A DNA stretch of 64,000 bases from Pseudomonas abietaniphila (GTDB taxonomy: Bacteria; Pseudomonadota; Gammaproteobacteria; Pseudomonadales; Pseudomonadaceae): NCBI RefSeq assembly GCF_039697315.1, contig NZ_CP155619.1, positions 5,084,001 to 5,148,000 on the forward strand. Direction: 5' to 3'. The notes below the pieces were generated by a model, which worked only from the letters and a program-made list of their open reading frames with translations, was not told the origin of the DNA and ran no database searches. The first letter of the stretch is position 1; the number at the start of each line of letters is the position of its first letter. The position numbers and the translations under genes were made by a program. Of the stretch, positions 51,977 to 61,332 are shown piece by piece.

Positions 51977-51992
51977 TGGCACCGTTGTTGCT
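51977..51992 (+). promoter_or_regulatory. sigma-54 promoter of fliEFGHIJ
   Basis: TGGCAC-N5-TTGCT, perfect consensus, 60 bases before the fliE ATG. Confidence 0.92.
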
Positions 51993-52052
51993 ACGACATG
52001 GGTAATCGCTAAATCCGTGTCAAAAATTTGCGGCCCTTTGAGAGAGAAGTCC

Positions 52053-52382
52053 ATGAGCCAAGGTGTTGAATTTAATCGCTTGATGTTGGACATGCGCTCC
52101 ATGCAAATGGACGCCATGGCCAAGCCCAAGGCTATCGAGGCGCCGGAGCAGACGGGCGCGACCAGTTTTTCCGACATGCTCGGCATGGCGGTGAACAAGG
52201 TCAACGATACGCAACAAGCGTCCAACCAGTTGGCGACGGCCTTTGAGATGGGCAAAAGTGGCGTGGATCTCACCGACGTGATGATTTCCTCGCAGAAAGC
52301 CAGCGTGTCGTTTCAGGCGCTGACCCAGGTACGTAACAAGCTGGTTCAGGCGTACCAAGACATTATGCAAATGCCGGTTTGA
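52053..52382 (+). CDS. fliE: MS ring-rod junction protein FliE
   Basis: A 109-residue protein linking FliF to the rod. C-terminal [20 protein letters not shown] and [28 protein letters not shown] helix (trimmed) are typical. ATG at 52053 with GAGAGA upstream; the frame is open to 52017 only by chance. First of fliEFGHIJ. Confidence 0.95.
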   Translation: MSQGVEFNRLMLDMRSMQMDAMAKPKAIEAPEQTGATSFSDMLGMAVNKVNDTQQASNQLATAFEMGKSGVDLTDVMISSQKASVSFQALTQVRNKLVQAYQDIMQMPV

Positions 52383-52396
52383 GGACGATCTAAGTC

Positions 52397-54175
52397 ATGG
52401 CTGAAGCCGTCGCCGATAACGTACCCGCCAAAGCGGGTGCGACAGGAAGCAAACCACCGATGTTTGGTTTGGCGTTCCTGCAAAATCTGTCCGAGATGAC
52501 CATGCTGCGGCAGGTCGGCCTCATGGTCGGTCTGGCTGCCAGCGTGGCGATTGGTTTTGCCGTCGTGCTTTGGTCGCAACAGCCGGACTACAAGCCGCTT
52601 TACGGCAGTCTGTCCGGCATGGACACCAAGCAGGTGATGGACACGTTGGCGCAGGCCGACATTCCGTACACCGTTGAGCCGAATTCCGGTGCTCTGCTGG
52701 TCAAGTCCGATGACCTGGCCCGTGCGCGTATCAAGCTCGCCGGCGCCGGTATCGCGCAGACCGATGGCAACGTCGGTTTCGAGATCCTCGACAAGGACCA
52801 GGGGCTGGGCACCAGCCAGTTCATGGAAGCCACGCGTTATCGCCGTGGTCTGGAAGGCGAACTGGCACGCACCATCTCCAGCCTGAACAACATCAAGGCC
52901 GCTCGCGTGCACCTGGCGATTCCGAAAAGCTCGGTGTTCGTTCGCGACGATCGCAAACCCACCGCGTCAGTGCTGGTGGAGATGTACGCCGGTCGCACCC
53001 TTGAGCCGGGTCAAGTCATGGCCATCGTCAATCTGGTGGCGACCAGTGTTCCTGAACTGACCAAGTCCCAGGTCACCGTCGTCGACCAGAAAGGCAACCT
53101 GCTGTCCGATCAGGCGGAGAACTCCGAGCTGACCATGGCTGGCAAGCAGTTCGACTACACCCGTCGCATGGAGTCCATGCTGACTCAACGCGTGCAAAAC
53201 ATTCTGCAGCCGGTGCTGGGCAATGACCGTTACAAAGCTGAAGTTTCGGCTGACGTTGACTTCAGTGCGGTGGAGTCCACGGCCGAAAGCTTCAACCCCG
53301 ACCAACCGGCACTGCGCAGTGAGCAGACCACCAATGAACAGCGCTCCAGCAGCAGCGGTCCGCAAGGCGTTCCGGGTGCTCTGAGCAACCAGCCACCTGG
53401 TCCGGCGACTGCCCCGCAGAACGCCACCGCCGGTGCTGGCGGCGCCGCTGGCCCGATCGCTCCTGGACAGCCGCTGCTGGACGCCAACGGTCAGCAGATC
53501 ATGGACCCGGCCACCGGTCAGCCAATGCTGGCGCCGTACCCGTCGGACAAACGTAACCAGTCGACCAAGAACTTCGAGCTGGACCGTTCGATCAGCCACA
53601 CCAAGCAACAGCAAGGCAAGATCAATCGCCTGTCGGTCGCGGTGGTCGTGGACGATCAGGTGAAAGTGAACGCGGCCAACGGTGAAACCACCATGGTGCC
53701 GTGGACCGCTGACCAGTTGGCTCGCTTCACCCGTCTGGTGCAGGACGCCGTGGGCTTCGACGCCAGCCGTGGCGACAGCGTCAGCGTGATCAACGTGCCG
53801 TTCTCGGCCGATCGCGGCGAAGTGATTCCGGACATTCCGTTCTACTCGCAGCCGTGGTTCTGGGACATCGTCAAACAGGCCATGGGCGTGCTGTTCATCC
53901 TGGTGCTGGTATTCGGTGTGCTGCGTCCGGTGCTGAACAACATCACCAATCCGAAGAGCAAGCACGGCGACGGTGACGTCGAGCTGGGCGGCATGGTCGG
54001 TCTGGACGGTGAACTGGCGAACGACCGCGTGAGTCTGGGTGGTCCGCAAAGCATTCTGCTGCCTAGCCCGAGTGAGGGTTATGACGCGCAGCTCAACGCA
54101 ATCAAGAGCCTGGTGGCTGAAGACCCGGCTCGTGTGGCTCAGGTCGTAAAAGAGTGGATCAACACAGATGAGTGA
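52397..54175 (+). CDS. fliF: MS-ring protein FliF
   Basis: A 592-residue inner-membrane ring protein. TM1 at about 36-56 (VGLMVGLAASVAIGFAVVLW), a large periplasmic ring-building region with LAGAGIAQTDGNVGFEILDK, a Pro/Ala/Gly-rich loop (about 310-370), TM2 at about 494-514 (VKQAMGVLFILVLVFGVL) and a C-terminal FliG-binding tail. Stop overlaps fliG by eight bases. Confidence 0.97.
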   Translation: MAEAVADNVPAKAGATGSKPPMFGLAFLQNLSEMTMLRQVGLMVGLAASVAIGFAVVLWSQQPDYKPLYGSLSGMDTKQVMDTLAQADIPYTVEPNSGALLVKSDDLARARIKLAGAGIAQTDGNVGFEILDKDQGLGTSQFMEATRYRRGLEGELARTISSLNNIKAARVHLAIPKSSVFVRDDRKPTASVLVEMYAGRTLEPGQVMAIVNLVATSVPELTKSQVTVVDQKGNLLSDQAENSELTMAGKQFDYTRRMESMLTQRVQNILQPVLGNDRYKAEVSADVDFSAVESTAESFNPDQPALRSEQTTNEQRSSSSGPQGVPGALSNQPPGPATAPQNATAGAGGAAGPIAPGQPLLDANGQQIMDPATGQPMLAPYPSDKRNQSTKNFELDRSISHTKQQQGKINRLSVAVVVDDQVKVNAANGETTMVPWTADQLARFTRLVQDAVGFDASRGDSVSVINVPFSADRGEVIPDIPFYSQPWFWDIVKQAMGVLFILVLVFGVLRPVLNNITNPKSKHGDGDVELGGMVGLDGELANDRVSLGGPQSILLPSPSEGYDAQLNAIKSLVAEDPARVAQVVKEWINTDE

Positions 54176-55187
54176 TAGTCGCGCTGCAGCGGTCAAAATG
54201 ACCCGAGTTGATAAGGCCGCCATCCTGCTGCTCACCCTGGGTGAGACGGATGCTGCGCAGGTGCTTCGTCACATGGGCCCTAAAGAGGTTCAGCGTGTCG
54301 GCGTGGCCATGGCGCAAATGCGCAATGTGCACCGCGAGCAGGTCGAGCAGGTGATGAGCGAGTTCGTCGACGTCATCGGTGACCAGACCGGCGTCGGTAT
54401 CGGCTCGGACGGCTACATTCGCAAGATGCTCACGCAGGCATTGGGCGAAGACAAGGCCAACGGCCTCATCGACCGGATCCTGCTGGGCGGCAACACCAGT
54501 GGTCTGGACAGCCTGAAGTGGATGGAGCCGCGCGCGGTCGCGGACGTCATCCGCTACGAGCACCCGCAGATCCAGGCCATCGTCGTCGCGTATCTGGACG
54601 CCGACCAGGCCGGTGAAGTGCTGAGCCATTTCGACCACAAGGTGCGTCTGGACATCATCCTGCGCGTCTCGTCGTTGAACACCGTGCAGCCAGCGGCACT
54701 GAAAGAATTGAACCAGATCCTCGAGAAGCAGTTCTCGGGCAACGCCAACACGTCGCGTACGACTCTGGGTGGTATCAAGCGTGCTGCGGACATCATGAAC
54801 TTCCTCGACAGCTCGATCGAAGGCCAGCTCATGGATTCCATCCGCGAAGTGGACGAAGACCTGTCGACGCAGATCGAAGACCTCATGTTCGTCTTCAACA
54901 ACCTGTCCGACGTCGACGACCGCGGTATTCAGGCCTTGCTGCGCGAAGTGTCCTCCGATGTGCTGGTACTGGCACTCAAGGGGTCGGACGACGCTATCAA
55001 GGAAAAGATTTTCAAGAACATGTCCAAGCGTGCCGCCGAGCTGCTGCGCGACGATCTGGAAGCCAAAGGCCCGGTTCGCGTCAGCGACGTGGAAGCTGCT
55101 CAGAAAGAGATCCTCACCATTGCCCGTCGTATGGCGGAGGCCGGGGAAATCGTTCTCGGCGGCAAAGGTGGCGAGGAAATGATTTAA
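54168..55187 (+). CDS. fliG: flagellar motor switch protein FliG
   Basis: A 339-residue rotor protein. N-terminal FliF-binding domain (VDKAAILLLTLGETDAAQVL), middle EHPQ motif (YEHPQIQAIVV) and C-terminal torque domain with charged residues in the IREVDEDLSTQIEDLMFVF and DDLEAKGPVRVSDVE helices. Normal length. Confidence 0.97.
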   Translation: MSDSRAAAVKMTRVDKAAILLLTLGETDAAQVLRHMGPKEVQRVGVAMAQMRNVHREQVEQVMSEFVDVIGDQTGVGIGSDGYIRKMLTQALGEDKANGLIDRILLGGNTSGLDSLKWMEPRAVADVIRYEHPQIQAIVVAYLDADQAGEVLSHFDHKVRLDIILRVSSLNTVQPAALKELNQILEKQFSGNANTSRTTLGGIKRAADIMNFLDSSIEGQLMDSIREVDEDLSTQIEDLMFVFNNLSDVDDRGIQALLREVSSDVLVLALKGSDDAIKEKIFKNMSKRAAELLRDDLEAKGPVRVSDVEAAQKEILTIARRMAEAGEIVLGGKGGEEMI

Positions 55188-55202
55188 CAGTAGGTGCAGT
55201 CG

Positions 55203-56021
55203 ATGTTCAGCTCCGATAAAGAAGCACCCAGCGAGCTCATCCGCGCCAAGGATTTGCGCGGGTTGGATGTCTGGGCCTTGCCCAGCTTCGATCCTCAGGT
55301 GGCGGAGCCAGAGCCTGAACCGGTGGCCGAAGAGCCGGAGCCAGCCGAAAGCGAAGAAGTGCCGCTGGAAGAAGTCCAGCCGCTGACCCTGGAAGAGTTG
55401 GAAAGCATCCGTCAGGACGCCTACAACGAGGGCTTCGCCATCGGCGAAAAGGAAGGGTTTCACAGCACCCAGCTAAAGGTGCGTCAGGAGGCCGAAGTCG
55501 CCCTGACGGCAAAGCTGGAGAGTCTGGAAACGTTGATGTCGCACCTGTTCGAGCCCATCGCCGATCAGGACGCGCAGATCGAAAAATCCATGATTCAACT
55601 GGTCGAGCACCTGGCTCGCGAAGTGATTCAGCGCGAATTGAAAACCGACTCCAGCCAGATCGGCAAAGTGCTTCAGGACGCGTTGCGCCTGCTGCCGATG
55701 GGCGCCAACAACGTTCGCATTCTGGTCAATTCCCAAGACTTCGCTCAGGTCAAAGCCCTGCGTGAACGTCATGAGGAAAACTGGCGCATTCTCGAAGACG
55801 ACACCTTGCAGCCGGGCGGTTGCCGGGTCGAAACCGAACACAGCCGCATCGACGCCACCGTCGAGACCCGGCTGAGCGTTGCGATTGCCAAGATGTTCGA
55901 TCAGTTGCACGAACAGGCCCTGCACCCGGCTGCGCCGGACGTCAGTGTCGACCTGGAAGCGGCGATCAAAAGCGCGGAAGAAGTGATGCAGAAGCACGCG
56001 GACGCTTCCGATGCGTCTTGA
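55203..56021 (+). CDS. fliH: flagellar export ATPase regulator FliH
   Basis: A 272-residue FliI-binding protein. An N-terminal segment rich in Glu and Pro (about 33-65) precedes the coiled-coil with [11 protein letters not shown] (GxxxG type) and the conserved C-terminal V-ATPase-E-like domain ([14 protein letters not shown] ... [20 protein letters not shown]). ATG at 55203 preferred over GTG 55194. Overlaps fliI by 11 bases. Confidence 0.93.
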   Translation: MFSSDKEAPSELIRAKDLRGLDVWALPSFDPQVAEPEPEPVAEEPEPAESEEVPLEEVQPLTLEELESIRQDAYNEGFAIGEKEGFHSTQLKVRQEAEVALTAKLESLETLMSHLFEPIADQDAQIEKSMIQLVEHLAREVIQRELKTDSSQIGKVLQDALRLLPMGANNVRILVNSQDFAQVKALRERHEENWRILEDDTLQPGGCRVETEHSRIDATVETRLSVAIAKMFDQLHEQALHPAAPDVSVDLEAAIKSAEEVMQKHADASDAS

Positions 56022-57369
56022 TCGCACCAGCTTCGGCAAGCGACTGAGCACCTACGCAGACGCGATTACGCTGCCGGTACAGCCGGTAGTGGAAGGGCGC
56101 CTGTTGCGCATGGTCGGTCTGACGCTTGAAGCCGAAGGCCTGCGCGCCGCCATGGGCAGCCGCTGTGTGGTGATCAACGACGACAGCCATCACCCGGTGG
56201 AAGTTGAAGCCGAAGTCATGGGTTTTTCCGGCGGCAAGGTGTTTCTGATGCCGGTGGGCAGCGTCGCCGGGATCGCACCCGGCGCGCGCGTGGTGCCACT
56301 GCCGGACACCGGGCGTCTGCCGATGGGCATGACCATGCTCGGCCGCGTGCTTGATGGCGCCGGTCGTCCACTGGACGGCAAAGGCGGCATGAAGGCTGAA
56401 GACTGGGTGCCGCTGGACGGCCCGACCATCAACCCGCTCAAGCGTGACCCGATCAGCGTGCCGCTGGACGTGGGCATTCGTTGCATCAACGGTTTGTTGA
56501 CGGTCGGTCGCGGTCAGCGTCTTGGCCTGTTCGCCGGTACCGGCGTGGGTAAGAGTGTGCTGCTGGGCATGATGACCCGCTTCACCGAGGCTGACATCAT
56601 CGTCGTCGGGCTGATCGGCGAACGGGGCCGGGAGGTGAAGGAATTCATCGAGCACATTCTGGGTGAAGAGGGCCTCAAACGCTCGGTGGTCGTGGCATCC
56701 CCTGCCGACGACGCGCCGTTGATGCGTCTGCGGGCCGCCATGTATTGCACGCGTATCGCCGAATATTTCCGCGACAAGGGCAAGAACGTCCTGTTGCTGA
56801 TGGACTCCCTGACCCGTTTCGCCCAGGCCCAGCGGGAAATCGCGCTGGCCATCGGCGAACCCCCGGCGACCAAGGGTTATCCGCCTTCGGTGTTCGCCAA
56901 GCTGCCGAAGCTGGTGGAGCGCGCAGGTAATGCCGAGAAGGGCGGCGGTTCGATCACGGCGTTCTACACCGTGCTGTCCGAAGGCGACGACCAGCAAGAC
57001 CCGATTGCCGACTCGGCGCGGGGTGTGCTGGACGGGCACATCGTGCTGTCCCGGCGTCTGGCCGAGGAGGGGCATTACCCGGCCATCGACATCGAGGCGT
57101 CCATCAGCCGGGTCATGCCGTCAGTGGTCGATCCGCAGCACATGGTGCAGGCGCAATACTTCAAGCAGTTGTGGTCGCGTTATCAACAGAGCCGCGACTT
57201 GATCAGTGTCGGCGCCTATGTGGCCGGCGGAGATCGCGAAACCGACCTCGCCATCAACCTGCAGCCGCAGTTGGTGCAATACCTGCGTCAGGGCCTGCAC
57301 GACAACGAAAGCATGCAGAGCAGCGAGGCTCAGCTGGCGAAGATCTTCAATCCCCAGGGCGGGAGCTGA
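56011..57369 (+). CDS. fliI: flagellar protein export ATPase FliI
   Basis: A 452-residue type III export ATPase. Walker [11 protein letters not shown] (about 172-181), [15 protein letters not shown], Walker [18 protein letters not shown] and the arginine-finger region [18 protein letters not shown]. Energises substrate unloading with FliH and FliJ. Confidence 0.97.
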   Translation: MRLDRTSFGKRLSTYADAITLPVQPVVEGRLLRMVGLTLEAEGLRAAMGSRCVVINDDSHHPVEVEAEVMGFSGGKVFLMPVGSVAGIAPGARVVPLPDTGRLPMGMTMLGRVLDGAGRPLDGKGGMKAEDWVPLDGPTINPLKRDPISVPLDVGIRCINGLLTVGRGQRLGLFAGTGVGKSVLLGMMTRFTEADIIVVGLIGERGREVKEFIEHILGEEGLKRSVVVASPADDAPLMRLRAAMYCTRIAEYFRDKGKNVLLLMDSLTRFAQAQREIALAIGEPPATKGYPPSVFAKLPKLVERAGNAEKGGGSITAFYTVLSEGDDQQDPIADSARGVLDGHIVLSRRLAEEGHYPAIDIEASISRVMPSVVDPQHMVQAQYFKQLWSRYQQSRDLISVGAYVAGGDRETDLAINLQPQLVQYLRQGLHDNESMQSSEAQLAKIFNPQGGS

Positions 57370-57375
57370 TAGGTC

Positions 57376-57825
57376 ATGGCGCAGAGTCGCGCGGCCCGTC
57401 TCGCTCCGGTGGTGGACATGGCTGAAAAAGCCGAGAAAACCGCGGTTCAGCGTCTGGGGCATTTTCAGGGGCAGGTCCGGCTTGCCGAAGCCAAGCTGGG
57501 CGACCTCGAAAAGTTTCGTTCCGACTACCAGCAGCAGTGGATCGACAAGGGCGCGCATGGCGTGTCGGGTCAGTGGCTGATGAACTATCAGCGCTTTCTC
57601 AATCAGCTGGAAACGGCGGTCAGTCAGCAGCGCCAGAGTCTGGCCTGGCATCAGAGCAATGTGAACAAGGCGCGCGGTGAGTGGCAGAAGGCTTATGCGC
57701 GGGTCGAGGGTTTGCGCAAGCTGGTGCAGCGGTATATCGATGAGGCGCGTGCGCTGGAGGACAGGCGGGAGCAGAAGTTGCTGGATGAGCTGTCGCAGCG
57801 GTTGCCTCGGCATGAGGCGTTTTGA
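57376..57825 (+). CDS. fliJ: flagellar export chaperone FliJ
   Basis: A 149-residue coiled-coil protein almost wholly helical (ARLAPVVDMAEKAEKTAVQRL, in part RLAPVVDMAEKAEKTA; LNQLETAVSQQRQSL; LRKLVQRYIDEARALEDRREQK-type end). It stimulates FliI like the gamma subunit of F-ATPase. Last gene of fliEFGHIJ. Confidence 0.93.
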   Translation: MAQSRAARLAPVVDMAEKAEKTAVQRLGHFQGQVRLAEAKLGDLEKFRSDYQQQWIDKGAHGVSGQWLMNYQRFLNQLETAVSQQRQSLAWHQSNVNKARGEWQKAYARVEGLRKLVQRYIDEARALEDRREQKLLDELSQRLPRHEAF

Positions 57826-57889
57826 GGTTTTAAGGATTTGAGTTTGTGAGTGTTTGGATCGCGTGTGGATCCGTTCTTTCGGTGGTGAT

Positions 57890-58645
57890 CTTTGGGGTCT
57901 GGCTAACGCCAGATTTGTTCCGCCTTCGGCGGGTGGCTTGAAAAGCCCCTCTCTCTGTTTCAAGAAGCTGCCAAGTGTCTGGCTCCTGGTTAGGCCCGAC
58001 TTCGTCGGTTACCTCTCCGGCGACGCTCCGTGGACCCGCGCCGAACGGACATCCATGTCCTGACGGCGCTCTCGCGGCATCCATGCCGCTCGGCCCACTC
58101 CACGCCACCTGCGTTCAGCCTGCACCCAAGTCGCGTTCTGTGGTGTCTGGACTGTCGCGCTAGAAAAGCAAAATCAAAAGCATCGGATGACGCGATACCT
58201 GTAGGAGCGCGCTTGCTCTGGGCCGCACTCGGACGACCTGCCGCGCATAGGTAGCAAAACCATGCGACTCGATCATGCTTGACGCACCGCATGCACAGGT
58301 CTTGCTGCGGGTTCGAAATATCAGGCTGATGCAGTCCCTGTAGGAGCGTGGCTTGTCCCGCGATCTGCCGGGAACCGGCAGCTAATTCTGTGAATGCGTT
58401 TTACCTGATACTGCGAAGGTGTCCGGTTTCACTGCTGCTTCGCAGCAGATCGCGGGACAAGCCACGCTCCTACAGGCTCGGGGTCAGCCTGATATTTTCG
58501 CTCCTGCTTTTGCTTTTCCTGCCTCGTCAGTCCAGACACCACAAATTGCGACTTGGTTGCAGCCTGAACCCTTGGTTACTTGGGGTCTTTTCAAGCAACC
58601 CGCCGAAGGCGGAACAGGTCTGGCGTTAGCCAGAATAACAACAAG
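57890..58645. repeat. composite inverted-repeat element, copy B
   Basis: About 750 bases filling the fliJ-hsbA gap. The ends are inverted repeats of each other: GTCTGGCTAACGCCAGAT...GTTCCGCCTTCGGCGG...GCTTGAAAAG at the left and CTTTTCAAGC...CCGCCGAAGGCGGAAC...GTCTGGCGTTAGCCAG at the right. Inside are the same arm, centre, REP pair (58340-58472) and inverse arm as copy A, plus an extra single REP at about 58199-58220. Short frames within it are low-complexity and not supported as genes. The rest of the 991-base gap (58646-58816) shows no clear promoter. Confidence 0.75.
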
Positions 58646-58816
58646 CTCCCAGGCTACCTGGGTGGTGCGGCAACCGGACTTTTCCAGTCACTCACCGACG
58701 GCGAAACAATCTGGCCGTAACGCCGAACGCAGGTGCTGCAATCTTCCATTTGCCGCGCCGCACAACCAGTGCTAAAACTTCACCGTCTGACGTCGTTTCA
58801 TATAAAGGATTTGTCC

Positions 58817-59119
58817 ATGTCAGTAACTTCCAATCGTTCACCAGACGAGCAGCAGCTGACCATCAAGATCAAGGGACGCTTCGATTTTTCGACGCATCAG
58901 GACTTTCGCGGTGCCTATGAAAAAGAGACCAAGGCCAAGCGTTATGTGGTCGATCTGAAAGAAACCAATTACCTGGACAGCTCGGCGTTGGGCATGCTGC
59001 TGCTGTTGCGCGATCACGCCGGGGGCGAGCGGGCTGATGTGCGGTTGGAAAACTGCAGTGCAGACGTCGTCAAAATCCTCGCCATCTCCAACTTCTCCAA
59101 ACTCTTCCAAATCGGCTGA
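58817..59119 (+). CDS. hsbA: anti-sigma-factor antagonist HsbA
   Basis: A 100-residue STAS-domain protein. The phospho-acceptor site is in NYLDSSALGMLLLL (Ser55/Ser56). In P. aeruginosa HsbA is phosphorylated and dephosphorylated by HsbR and partners with FlgM or the diguanylate cyclase HsbD, steering swimming versus biofilm. ATG at 58817 with AAGGA. Overlaps hsbR by one base. Confidence 0.9.
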   Translation: MSVTSNRSPDEQQLTIKIKGRFDFSTHQDFRGAYEKETKAKRYVVDLKETNYLDSSALGMLLLLRDHAGGERADVRLENCSADVVKILAISNFSKLFQIG

Positions 59120-60846
59120 TGACGGGATCTGCGCCACCCGAGCGCCTGAAGATTCTCATCGCCGACGACAATGCCAGTGACCGCATGCTGCTCTCGGCGA
59201 TCATCAGCCGCCAGGGGCATGAGGTGTTGAGCGCGAGCGATGGTGCCGAAGCGGTGGCGCTGTTCGAGCGTAATCGTCCGCAACTGGTGCTGATGGATGC
59301 CTTGATGCCCGTCATGGACGGTTTCGAGGCGGCCCGGCGAATCAAGGAGCTGGCGGGCGAAGCGCTGGTGCCGATCATCTTCCTCACCTCCTTGACCGAA
59401 GGTGAAGGGCTGGCCCGTTGCCTGGACGCCGGAGGTGACGATTTCGTCGCCAAGCCTTACAACCAGGGCGTACTGGCCGCCAAGATCAATGCGATGAACC
59501 GCCTGCGACTGCTTCAGGAAACCGTCCTGCAGCAGCGCGATCTCATTGCCCGGCATCACAAATACCTGCTCAACGAGCAACGCGTGGCGAAGGCCGTGTT
59601 CGACCAGATTGCCCATTCCGGTTGCCTGAGCGCCCCGAACATTCGCTATCTGCAATCGCCTTACGCGTTGTTCAACGGCGATCTGCTGCTCGCGGCGTGG
59701 GCGCCCTCCGGCAACATGCATGTGTTGCTCGGCGACTTTACCGGCCATGGCTTGCCGGCGGCGGTCGGGGCTATGCCGCTGGCGGAAGTGTTTTACGGCA
59801 TGACGGCGAAGGGCTATGGCTTGCCGGAGACCCTTCGCGAAATGAACGCCAAGCTCAAGCGCATCCTGCCGGTGGACATGTTCTGCTGTGCGGCGCTGAT
59901 CAGCATCAATTTCAAACAGCACCTGGTCGAGGTCTGGAACGGCGGTCTGCCGGACGGTTATCTGCTGCACGGCGATGGTCGGCCCCACACGCCGCTGGTG
60001 TCGGCGCATCTGCCGCTGGGGGTGTTGAGCGCGAACAGCTTTGACGACAACACCCAGGTTTATCCCTTCGGTGCGGGTGATCGGGTGTTTCTGTTGTCCG
60101 ACGGAGTGGTCGACAGCACCGACGAGAGCGGCGAGATGTTTGGCACTCGGCGCCTGCAAAACGTATTCGTGTCCAACCGCAATCCCGCCATGCTGATCGA
60201 GGAAGTGCAGTGGGCGCTGGCGCGTTTTCGCGGGCAGGTGCGTGATGACGTCAGCATGGTCGAAGTCGGCTTCACGCAACCTGAGTTGCTGGGGCCGCCC
60301 TCGGTTATTTACACCGACAGCGGCGATTCAAGCCCGCTGGACTGGTCGGCGAGTTTCGAATTCCGCGCGTCGACGCTCAAACGCTTCAACCCCTTGCCTT
60401 ACCTGTTGCAACTGCTGCAAGAGGTTCACGGCTTGCGCCTGCAGAGCAGCGAGTTGTACATCGTGCTCTCCGAGCTTTATAGCAATGCCCTGGAGCACGG
60501 CGTGCTGGGACTGGATTCCGCACTCAAACGCGATGCCGAAGGTTTTGCGCTCTACTACCAGCAACGTGGCGAGCGACTGGACGCGCTGGAGCGAGGGTTC
60601 ATCCGCTTTAATTTTCAGATAATCCCGGTGGGGCAGGGTGGTCGCCTCATCGTCGAGGTGCATGACAGCGGCAGCGGCTTCGACGCTCAGCAGGTCCTGT
60701 CGCTGCCGCCTGCGGTGGATCAGTTGTCCGGCCGCGGCCTTAGCCTGGTTCGACAACTCAGCGACCGCTGCCAGTGGTCGCTGGATGGCCGTACAGCCTG
60801 TGTGGAGTTTGCGTGGGAGGGTCTGGCATACTCCCGCGATTCTTGA
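59119..60846 (+). CDS. hsbR: PP2C-type response regulator HsbR
   Basis: A 575-residue three-domain regulator. Receiver domain (about 10-125) with D60 in VLMDALMPVMDGF; SpoIIE/PP2C phosphatase domain (about 190-395, LLGDFTGHGLPAAVGAMP and FLLSDGVVDSTDESGEMFG); and a C-terminal HATPase serine-kinase domain (about 430-570, ELYSNALEHGVLGLD, VEVHDSGSGFD, LSGRGLSLVRQL). Receives phosphate from HptB and sets the phosphorylation state of HsbA. Confidence 0.92.
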   Translation: MTGSAPPERLKILIADDNASDRMLLSAIISRQGHEVLSASDGAEAVALFERNRPQLVLMDALMPVMDGFEAARRIKELAGEALVPIIFLTSLTEGEGLARCLDAGGDDFVAKPYNQGVLAAKINAMNRLRLLQETVLQQRDLIARHHKYLLNEQRVAKAVFDQIAHSGCLSAPNIRYLQSPYALFNGDLLLAAWAPSGNMHVLLGDFTGHGLPAAVGAMPLAEVFYGMTAKGYGLPETLREMNAKLKRILPVDMFCCAALISINFKQHLVEVWNGGLPDGYLLHGDGRPHTPLVSAHLPLGVLSANSFDDNTQVYPFGAGDRVFLLSDGVVDSTDESGEMFGTRRLQNVFVSNRNPAMLIEEVQWALARFRGQVRDDVSMVEVGFTQPELLGPPSVIYTDSGDSSPLDWSASFEFRASTLKRFNPLPYLLQLLQEVHGLRLQSSELYIVLSELYSNALEHGVLGLDSALKRDAEGFALYYQQRGERLDALERGFIRFNFQIIPVGQGGRLIVEVHDSGSGFDAQQVLSLPPAVDQLSGRGLSLVRQLSDRCQWSLDGRTACVEFAWEGLAYSRDS

Positions 60847-60861
60847 TCAAGGAGCGAGCAA

Positions 60862-61251
60862 GTGGCGGATGAACATGTGGATGTGAGCGTTCTCGGAACG
60901 TTGCGTGATGTGATGGAGGGTGAATACCCGTCATTACTGGACGTTTTCATCAAGGACTCTGAGACGCGCGTCAGGGCGTTGAACCAGTTGATCCGCGCAC
61001 CCGGTTTCTCGGTCGAGTCTGCCGCGCAATTGCAGCCGTTGGGCATGATGGCCCACAGCTTCAAAGGCAGCAGCAGCAACATGGGCGCCACGCGCCTGAC
61101 CGAGTTGTGCCGTTTGCTGGAAGAGCTTGCGCGCAATCAGTCGGCCGCCGACGGCGCGGTGGTCAATCAACTGGTGCAGGCGATCACGGACGAGTTTAGC
61201 GTGGTACGTGATCTGTTCGACGTCGAATTGCAGGCCTGCACACTTCGTTAA
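60862..61251 (+). CDS. hptB: histidine phosphotransfer protein HptB
   Basis: A 129-residue Hpt protein with phospho-acceptor H65 in MAHSFKGSSSNMGA. It relays phosphate from hybrid sensor kinases (such as the RetS/PA1611 group in P. aeruginosa) to HsbR. GTG start at 60862 with AAGGAG. Third gene of hsbA-hsbR-hptB. Confidence 0.92.
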   Translation: MADEHVDVSVLGTLRDVMEGEYPSLLDVFIKDSETRVRALNQLIRAPGFSVESAAQLQPLGMMAHSFKGSSSNMGATRLTELCRLLEELARNQSAADGAVVNQLVQAITDEFSVVRDLFDVELQACTLR

Positions 61252-61280
61252 TGCCTCAGTCCATCATCGCTTTGCCGAAC

Positions 61281-61296
61281 TGGCCCGCCATTTGCT
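61281..61296 (+). promoter_or_regulatory. sigma-54 promoter of fliK
   Basis: TGGCCC-N5-TTGCT, one mismatch (A to C), GG-N10-GC kept, 36 bases before the fliK ATG. Confidence 0.75.
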
Positions 61297-61332
61297 AGAT
61301 CTCTGTGCAATCGTGCTCTTGCGGAGATCAAC

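Noticed and set aside
57854..58775. Small plus-strand genes between fliJ and hsbA
   Set aside because: Same repeat family as above; frames lack ribosome sites and family features and change frame between copies.
58771..58798. Sigma-28 promoter before hsbA (TAAA-N15-GTCGTTTC)
   Set aside because: Only half of the -10 positions match; not good enough against the clear sigma-28 sites in the window.
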